Both the position numbers and the translations under genes were made by a program. DNA of 64,000 nucleotides, taken from NCBI GenBank assembly GCA_963971535.1, contig OZ020598.1, forward strand, positions 89,690,021-89,754,020, given 5' to 3'. This document shows positions 35,113 through 64,000 of the stretch, piece by piece. Every line of letters starts with the position of its first letter. Position 1 is the stretch's first letter. The notes beneath the pieces were generated by a model. The model ran no database searches. It was not told the origin of the DNA and was given only the letters and a program-made list of their open reading frames with translations. The stretch comes from Notolepis coatsorum (Eukaryota > Chordata > Actinopteri > Aulopiformes > Paralepididae).

Positions 35113-35584
35113 CCCCTCTCACTCTCGTTCACACTGGCTCTTCAAGAGAGGCAACAATTAAAGCATCCAGCTAACTTCTACTTTGACAAAACATTCACAG
35201 ATGTATTGTATAGATGCATTGTTTATCCAATAAATGTCCAAAGATTTATCACCACACGTATCCCAGATACTATAAACTTATTTTCATTTTGTTGTTGGCG
35301 TATGCATTTAACAATAATAACAATGAACTTCATCCTTTATAAAGATAGACATTTTAAAACTAATTCTGGTAACAAAAACACAAACTCTTCACTTGAACAT
35401 GAATTCTGCATGGTTGCGTGGTTAAGAATGGACATGTACTATATACTATAGTACCAGTACTGATGAAAGGTAGTACACATTGTTTTTTGCTAGGAGGTTT
35501 TTTAATGTATATCCACTGTTTCTTAGATGGTCTCAGTAGTAGGTAAACAAACTACTTTTTTTCTTCTTCTTATGTTGCACTACA

Positions 35585-35880
35585 GACCAGTGGCACTTTT
35601 GCGTGACCCCTAAAAACAGAGACATGCCTTTTTGAGACCCCCAACACACGGCCAATCAGACAGAATGGTGAACTTTGACCCAGAACAACGTCAAACGTAG
35701 AAAGAATGATTATTAGTTATTTCACTTGATGAATCATTGGAGGAGGAGCTTTAGACTTGACTTATTTCACAAGAAAGAAAAAGACAAAAAAACATCTGTA
35801 CAAAAGATTATAAGCGTGATTTATTTTATTTGTATGTCTTCTTGCGACCCCCAGGCCCAGGACCACTGCTATGGACCACC
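35585..35880. repeat. probable hAT-type MITE, diverged
   Basis: Starts ccagtggcacttttgcgtga and ends gcccaggaccactg; the outer wording is roughly inverted (cagtgg/ccactg). The inner acccctaaaaacagag also occurs at 58677-58692, inside a second possible copy (58655-58910). Ends and duplication are not clear. Confidence 0.4.
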
Positions 35881-36889
35881 ATGTTAAGGCCAGGAGGACG
35901 GACCAGTGATGTAAAATGATCGGTAAAAAGGTGAGCAAACACAATACCTTATTTCCATTTACCCTGTGAGGCCCTCGGTTGCAAAATCATAACATCACTT
36001 TTAGCGTTTAGCTATTTAAAAAAAAAGTCTGTAAATGTTATTATTTTTTTTGGCTTCACATCAATTGGTCTTGTTGTTCAGCCTCACAATGCTATTGGAT
36101 AGTAAATGTGTTTATAGGTCCCACATTCTGGCCTCTGAAGTTGCTAATGTAAATTTAATTTGGGCCTTACAGGGTTTGAACTTGCATCAGTCTGAAACAA
36201 CTTTCGACAGGCTGCTAAAGTATTTAACTAAACTCTTATATTCCACAAAGAAAAATATGTCTAACCTGAGTTTAGGTGGGGGGTGGAGGGGGGCGTTGAA
36301 TACTCTCTCCCACTCAACCCAGAGAGTAACTAAGACAAATATCTCCTCCGGCACCTCAGCCGGAACCAAATGGTCCAGATTGGCGTCTGGCGACACCTGA
36401 GGGCATATTGCCACTTAAGGGACCGGCAGAGCCGCTCTCCGGCGATCAGTTTACTCCCGAGGCCCTGCGCTTCAAAGCCTGGGATGAACAGATTAGACCG
36501 CGTGCAGGATGGGCTCTGGGACTAACTGATTTAGGATGGTTTAGGCCCGAGCTTGAAATCTATCTCCTTTTGTTTTGTAGATGATCTCTCAAATTGCTAA
36601 TAGGTTTGAGTGCCGCGGTGGTGGAGAGGGCATCGCGGCAGGGGAGCCGTGTGTGTATATATACGGTGTGATCCCATCGTTCTCTCTGTCCCTCCATCCA
36701 TACATCTCACCGGTAATTACTAGGCTGATGTGTCTGTAAACTCTGAACGCCAGGACAAAGTGGAGAGTGACCGGGGTCAACGTGTACATTTACCATCGGG
36801 TCTAAACTCCAGATGGGTGGAGTTCGGACGAATTGTGAAAAAGCGTTTGAAAGTCAGTTAAGATGCATTTAGCTGTGATTGTGACCAAC
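35881..36889. other. no gene seen
   Basis: Unique-looking DNA. Short open frames on both strands show no recognisable domain and no splice-site support. Confidence 0.4.
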
Positions 36890-36893
36890 TTAA

Positions 36894-37246
36894 CGTACAC
36901 TACAACATTTGGGGAAATTAGCTTATCGTCTTCTCCAGAGAGAGACGAGAAGATAGATACCAGTTTCCTCTCTGTGCGTTCAGTAGAAAGCCATCTGGCT
37001 GCATGTTAGCCTAGCTTAGCACAATGAATGGAAGCGGACATGGCCGGTTAGCCTTCGGGAGAGGTGTTAGTTGGACAATGCCTAGGCTAACCGGCCATGT
37101 CCGCTTCCATTCATTGTGCTAAGCTAGGCTAACATGCAGCCAGATAGCTTTCTACTGAACGCACAGAGAGGAAACTGGCATCTATCTTCTTGTCTCTCTC
37201 TGGAGAAGACGGTAAGCTAATTTCCAGAAATTGTTGGCCTGTTCCT
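36894..37246. mobile_element. piggyBac-like palindromic MITE, copy 2 (353 bp)
   Basis: Flanked by TTAA (36890-36893 and 37247-37250) and of exactly the same length as the copy at 34217-34569. The inner palindrome gaatggaagcggacatggcc is mirrored on the right side. Confidence 0.8.
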
Positions 37247-37250
37247 TTAA

Positions 37251-38930
37251 GTGTGATGATGCTGTAGACTCCACCCATCTGGTATTCTAAACTAACTATG
37301 AGAATCATTTGCAATTACTATTTGACCCATGTCTGGCACAAGGCATATATTATACTCTCAACTACTACCCCTTGAAATAGTATTATGGTAGTTTGAAGGT
37401 CATTTGATTTTTTTCCTTAGCAATGGCCACATAGCGCTGCCATGGTAAAAGTTATGCATCACCATGGTACCATTTTTGTACTTAAATACCATGGTACAAT
37501 CCAATTTAAACCATGATACAGATGGTAATATCATATTACAGTCCTTTTGTGGTCACTACCATAATTGTAGTGACCAAAAAAAAAAGATGGAAATAACTAT
37601 TATTATTATATTATATATTATAAAAATAATTCAACTCTGTAGCATAGTCCTCTACTGTAACCCAATGACATATCTTGAAGAACTGGACTCGAGCTATGAA
37701 ACAAACAAAAACGATATTTTTAATATAATCCTTCATGTACATAATACACTACATAACAGCCAAGAAAAGCAAAATACTGAATAATGCAACATTGAAATGG
37801 CATGCTTTACCGAATAATGTACAAAATATACATTTGTATATCAATTATATCCTAATTAACAGTTATGATTAACACTAAGGCGGGGATATTAACTATATGG
37901 CACTTGGGAAATGCCACTCAAAATGTGTTAGTCATATGGTTTAGGTCCTATGGTCTAATCAATATGAACATGAACATGTATTTTCCTAAGCTAGAAACCA
38001 GATTTTGTGTCATCACTGATGTCAAATCTGGCACTGCTCCATAGAGAATATTGTCCATGTCCTTAGATATCATATCAATTGGACTGTCATAGAGTAGACC
38101 ATATGAACATATAACACAATATACTCTTAAACTGGGCTTTATACCCCTTTAATTATAGAATATACAAAATACTTGGTGATGGCGAAAAGCCTAAAATACC
38201 TTAATTGTCCGATTACTAATATAAATCGTAGTTCTGCTGTGCTGAAATCTTAACAGCGGTTCCACATAGGATAGGAAAGCAGAACCCTTTGCCAACCTAA
38301 CGTATCCCCACTGTGGATCAAACGTGGGTTGATACTGCCACCTACTGCTTACTTATGGTAACACAGGCTGTGTGTGGATAAATGGATTGTAAAATATAAT
38401 TTCTGTTGGCTTTCACATTTCTAAATGTATAATATTCTAAAGAAAATATATAATAATAATAATGTACATTTTATATATATTTTTTAATAATAACATCAAT
38501 TATGAATTCATGTTGAGATGAGATTTACAGAGATTTGCTCTCCCACAGAGGTTTAAGAAACTCTTCCAGTGCCTGGACAGGTATAAAAAGACAACACTTA
38601 ACATCGTTTATAGCTAAAGCAGTTAGCAATATTGATAAGACTTCACAAGATACCTTTAAAATTGATATGTACAACACATAAAAAAACAAACAATGTACTG
38701 TTAATAAAAGAGTTGCTGAAAGACATCCGAGCAGTTTTTTTTTTCATACAAAGTTAAGACTCAAACGTTGGTTATTCATAATCCATACAGTGTATTGCCA
38801 CTATATTATGACTGTCACGTCGCCATAACAACCGGTAACTACATCTTCTTCAGCTGGAGTTAGATGAAAAATAATCCTTGTATTTATGTTTCACTTATTT
38901 GTATGTATGAGGTTCCACTCCAAACCCAAG
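37251..38930. other. no gene seen; AT-rich
   Basis: Contains a small cluster of ccatggtaccat-type palindromic words (37438-37500), common in fish repeats, and otherwise unique AT-rich sequence. Confidence 0.4.
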
Positions 38931-38952
38931 CTTAAAAGATACTGGATTTCAG

Positions 38953-39411
38953 GGCGGCTAGGTGGTGTAGTGGGCAAGGCGCTCGCCACCAATGCGGGAG
39001 ATGCTGGGTTCGAGCCCAGCTCTCCGCATTGCTATCAGCTTGGCTGGTCGTTCATACTAACAGAATTGGCAGTGTTAGGGGTGGGAAAGCTGATGGGTGG
39101 GGATCGGACGTTGTGGACAGTGACTCCTACAGGTCGGTTGGTGCGCCTGCGCAGTAGAATCAGGAAGCGACGGGGGCGGCGTGCCCTCCAAACGCAGACC
39201 CCCGACGCTGAGAGATCGCGCTGTGCAGGTGAAAAGATGCGACGGCTGCCTCCTCGAGTACCGGAGGGGACACGTGATGCAAGGCTTCGTCCACATTGCA
39301 GCCGGCTTGTGGGAGGCATGGCCTAACAGCGTTCGAGACAGGGGAGGGTAGAATTGGACGATACGAAATTGGGATGGGAGAAAAATAGAAAATGGGAGAA
39401 AAAAACTAGAA
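38953..39411 (+). repeat. large tRNA-derived SINE, family S3, copy 1
   Basis: Starts ggcggctaggtggtgtagtg, has the B-box gggttcgagcccagc, a long body (gttggtgcgcctgcgcagta; gtgcaggtgaaaagatgcga) and an A-rich end. Flanked by a 19-bp perfect target duplication aaaagatactggatttcag (38934-38952 and 39412-39430). About 459 bp, long for a SINE. Confidence 0.85.
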
Positions 39412-39424
39412 AAAAGATACTGGA

Positions 39425-39690
39425 TTTCAGAGGCAGTGCAGTGGTGGAGTGGTAATTAGCACTGTTGCCTCACTGCGAGAAGGTCCTGGCTTCAAACCAG
39501 ACAGGGTGGCGCTTTTGCAAGTCCCCCCGTGTTTACGTGGGCTTCCTCCGTGTACTCTGGTTTCCTCCCACACCATAAAAGACACGCATGCTATAGGTAC
39601 ATACTCCTGTCATTGGTATGGTCATTACACCTGCAGTTGGTCCCGGTCTCTCTCTCTCTTGTGGTCCATTTTGAGACCCAACCTATAGCT
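39425..39690 (+). repeat. copy of an abundant fish repeat (gttagcactgttgcctcac family)
   Basis: Contains attagcactgttgcctcact, ggtttcctcccac and cgtgtttacgtgggcttcct, wording that recurs across many teleost genomes. It directly follows the SINE S3 duplication. Class not assigned. Confidence 0.5.
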
Positions 39691-40183
39691 TAAAAGTGTT
39701 TTTAAAAAGGTATGGGTCAGGAGGACCAACACGTTAAAATGGGTCCCAAATGATTCTCTGGAGATATGAAGCCAAGTCCATTGAAACATAGACGTATAAT
39801 AAAAAATATAATAAAACTCTAGGATAGTAGTTTAGTCGTCTAAAAGCAGGAACGCTTGGGGGTCATAAGAATCCCCTGAAGAAAATAGTTAGAAAACCAC
39901 TGGTGTAAGAACCGAGCAGCTGTTTCCATAACATCACGGATACTGATTTGTATACTATATACAGTCTAAATCAGCGGTGACCAGTGTTGAAAGCCGTTAC
40001 TGCAATGAGTATGCAATACGCATATTACTCCCTGAGAAAAGTAACTAGTTACACTACTCATAATTAACGACCCAATGTTCAATTGATAACGGTGATGTGA
40101 GTTTGCTGAAATTGCACCCAGTGATGCTTTACTTTGCTATTAAAAAGTTATGCGATTACAGTAATAACACGTTGCTTCGACCG

Positions 40184-41118
40184 TGTAGCCGCAGTGGACC
40201 GTGCAGCCACTATGGACCGTGCAGCCACTATGGACCGTGCAGCCGCTATGGACCGTGCAGCCACTATGGACCGTGCAGCCGCTATGGGCCGTGCAGCCGC
40301 TATGGGCCGTGCAGCCGCTATGGACCGTGCAGCCACTATGGACCGTGCAGCCACTATGGACCGTGCAGCCGCAGTGGACCGTGCAGCCGCAGTGGACCGT
40401 GCAGCCGCAGTGGACCGTGCAGCCGCTATGGACCGTGCAGCCGCTATGGACCGTGCAGCCGCAGTGGACCGTGTAGCCGCTATGGACCGTGCAGCCGCTA
40501 TGGACCGTGCAGCCGCAGTGGACCGTGCAGCCGCTATGGACCGTGCAGCCGCAGTGGACCGTGCAGCCACTATGGGCCGTGCAGCCGCTATGGACCGTGC
40601 AGCCACTATGGACCGTGCAGCCGCAGTGGACCGTGCAGCCGCAGTGGACCGTGCAGCCACTATGGACCGTGCAGCGCAGTGGGCCGTGCAGCCGCTATGG
40701 ACCGTGCAGCCACTATGGACCGTGCAGCCACTATGGACCGTGCAGCCGCAGTGGACCGTGCAGCCACTATGGACCGTGCAGCCGCTATGGACCGTGCAGC
40801 CGCAGTGGACCGTGCAGCCACTATGGACCGTGCAGCCGCTATGGACCGTGCAGCCGCAGTGGACCGTGCAGCCACTATGGACCGTGCAGCCGCTATGGAC
40901 CGTGCAGCCGCTATGGACCGTGCAGCCGCAGTGGACCGTGTAGCCGCTATGGACCGTGCAGCCACAGTGGACCGTGTAGCCGCTATGGACCGTGCAGCCG
41001 CTATGGACCGTGCAGCCACTATGGACCGTGCAGCCGTTACGTTATGGACCGTGCAGCCGTTACGTTATGGACCGCGCAGCCGCTATGGACCGTGCAACTG
41101 TTATGGACCATGCAGCCG
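40184..41118. repeat. minisatellite MS4, 18-bp unit, about 52 copies
   Basis: Unit ccgtgcagccgctatgga with variants ccactatgga and ccgcagtgga. Because 18 is divisible by 3, several frames on both strands stay open for hundreds of codons (for example repeats of GPCSRY or AAAMDR). There is no start context, domain or flanking exon, so it is read as non-coding. Confidence 0.95.
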
Positions 41119-41476
41119 TTATGGCAAATATGTTATTTTCAGGTATGTTTCTGAATAATCCCACAAGTTATTTCCCCCCACCCCCTCACTCACAAATAAT
41201 CTGTAATCTGTATTATTTAACTGTGTTTTTCAGGTTACCGATATCCACCTCCTCTGAAAATATCCAGTATATAGATGAGAACATTTTAGATCTGGATCTT
41301 GGGGCAGGTTGTCTTTCATATCTTGTAATGTTTTTAATGTATTTAAATGTCTCTTAGGAGTCTTGGAGGGATAGTCTGTTGGGCTAAAAGATATCCTAAT
41401 AAAAATATATATAATCCCATTTAGTTTTCTCTTCCAAACAGGATCGTTATATCTGAAAATAATAGTTTTCCCCTTT

Positions 41477-41775
41477 ACAGTCTGACAGTGAATAAAGGTT
41501 TGATAACTTTACAGTCTGACAGTGAATAAAGGTTTGATAACTTTACAGTCCGACAGTGGATAAGGGTTTGATAACTTTACAGTCCGACAGTGAATAAGGG
41601 TTTGATAACTTTACAGTCCGACAGTGAATAAGGGTTTGATAACTTTACAGTCCGACAGTGAATAAAGGTTTGATAACTTTACAGTCCGACAGTGAATAAG
41701 GGTTTGATAACTTTACAGTCCGACAGTGGATACGGGTTTGATAACTTTACAGTCCGACAGTCAATAAGGGTTATA
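41477..41775. repeat. minisatellite MS5, 34-bp unit, about 8 copies
   Basis: Unit gataactttacagtccgaca followed by gtgaataagggttt; copies differ at c/t and a/g positions. Confidence 0.95.
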
Positions 41776-42498
41776 CTCTTCAGTCCAGTCCTCTCAACTT
41801 TAAACGCAGGACTTTACAGCAGAGACTTTGGACTTTTTCTCCCGCCACGCGGGACGATAACGTTAAGGACACCGTCCCGCTCTTTCCGTCTCTCGCTCTC
41901 AGACCCAGTGTAGGCTCCTCCTCCTCGTCACTCAGTCCTTCAAAAGTAATATTTGATAACCGTTGATCTTCTCATTTCTCATTGTATAGGGAGAGAAATC
42001 AAACCGTCTCCTTCTTGCCTTCTTTTTAAGTGAACATATGACAGACGGCTCTACTACGTCCTTATCCGTGAAACACCCGGTACATTTGGACCCTTTGATC
42101 CTCCGTAGTTGCAGTATATAACCGTTGAGTTATATACATCTAATAGTCTTTACACCATCTCTCTTCCAGACACTGTAGGGCTTCTCCTCCTCCTTCCTCT
42201 CCGATGTGAGGAGTCAACGACAGCCCTACTATGTCCTTATCCTTGAAAAACTACTGGTATATTTGGACTTTAAAAAAAAATCCTCCGTGATGATAATATG
42301 TTAGTCCTCCATCTCTACCCCAGACATCACAAGGCCTGAGGATTTGGTCAGTTCCTCAACGTAACACAGACGAGAGCGTAGCCGTCCCCTGCGCCCCGTG
42401 AACCTCTGGCCGTTCCATCTCCTGTGACAACGGCTCGTCGCTCGTCTTCACGTCTCTCCGTCAGACGTGGTAAGGCCTCTCCTCCTCACGTCTCTCCG
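41776..42498 (-). other. probable 3' UTR region of the ARAP gene
   Basis: Lies directly 3' of the stop codon on the minus strand. It contains a second copy of a 38-bp duplication that crosses the stop (42449-42486 against 42487-42524). No clear AATAAA was identified on the minus strand, so the end of the transcript is unknown; it may run into MS5. Confidence 0.4.
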
Positions 42499-63775
<21,277 letters not shown>

Positions 63776-63805
63776 CTATGAGGGAGCAAACGAGGAAACT
63801 CATTA

Positions 63806-64000
63806 TAAAACTGTGTTGTCCCAGTAGAGTAGACCCACTGACCCAGTAGACCCAATAGAACCAGTAGAGCAGTAGAGTAGACCCAGTAGAACCAGTAGAG
63901 TAGACCTAGTAGAACCAGTAGACCCAGTAGAACCAGTAGACCCAGTAGAGTAGACCCAGTAGAACCAGTAGACCCAGTAGGGTAGACCCAGTAGAACCAG
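63806..64000. repeat. minisatellite MS8, gtagacccagtagaacca unit
   Basis: Interleaved 9-10-bp half units (gtagaccca, gtagaacca) running off the window edge; intronic, upstream of ARAP exon 1 of the window. Confidence 0.9.

Noticed and set aside
36589-36789. Possible small exon in unique sequence
   Set aside because: No recognisable domain, no convincing splice sites and no neighbour to join.
39035-39326. Short open frames within the SINE S3 copies
   Set aside because: They recur in every S3 copy in different states and lie inside a retroposon.
40097-41158. 353-codon open frame with GPCSRY repeats
   Set aside because: It is produced by an 18-bp minisatellite; several frames on both strands are equally open, with no domain or splice support.

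Overview
The window looks like teleost fish nuclear DNA. It holds spliced vertebrate-type exons, an intronless beta-1,3-galactosyltransferase gene, fish-style tRNA-derived SINEs, L2/Rex-like LINE tails, hAT and piggyBac-like MITEs, and a very heavy load of micro- and minisatellites. There are no operons, CRISPR arrays or bacterial features. The assembly has one 200-base N gap (2708-2907), inside a purine-rich tandem repeat.

Two host genes can be supported, both on the minus strand. (1) A complete single-exon B3GALT-type glycosyltransferase lies at 24628-25632. (2) The 3' half of an ARAP-family gene, most like ARAP3, runs from 63775 to 42499. I resolved thirteen exons with GT/AG borders and compatible phases. 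They encode the end of a RhoGAP domain, a Ras-association domain, a PH domain and the C-terminal tail (568 residues plus stop). Its 5' exons lie beyond the right edge. Its introns are packed with repeats, several of which touch splice sites.

Layout. 1-1534: broken Ty1/copia remnant with a short 3' LTR. 1535-3090: G/A-rich repeat with the gap. 3090-7060: simple repeats, two SINEs, a double hairpin element. 7100-12908: broken Ty3/Gypsy element on the minus strand, its LTR split by a 1974-bp hAT transposon with a perfect 8-bp target duplication. 15190-24530: two large minisatellites, each growing out of an L2-like LINE tail, the second split by another hAT element. 24628-25632: B3GALT gene. 26825-32094: 5'-truncated L1-superfamily LINE with an uninterrupted 1254-residue ORF2 and a 12-bp target duplication. 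32100-42450: simple repeats, two palindromic TTAA-flanked MITEs of identical length, SINEs, an 18-bp minisatellite. 42499-64000: the ARAP gene with its repeat-laden introns.

I found no new multi-gene system. The points most worth following are: minisatellites that nucleated inside LINE tails; a 14-bp minisatellite directly upstream of an ARAP 3' splice site in which most units carry a branch-point-like CTGAC; a tandem duplication spanning the ARAP stop codon; a three-deep nest of insertions with clean target duplications; a cluster of perfect heat-shock-element-like sites inside a DNA transposon; and the uninterrupted LINE ORF2. Gene identities rest on recalled family sequence, not on a search.
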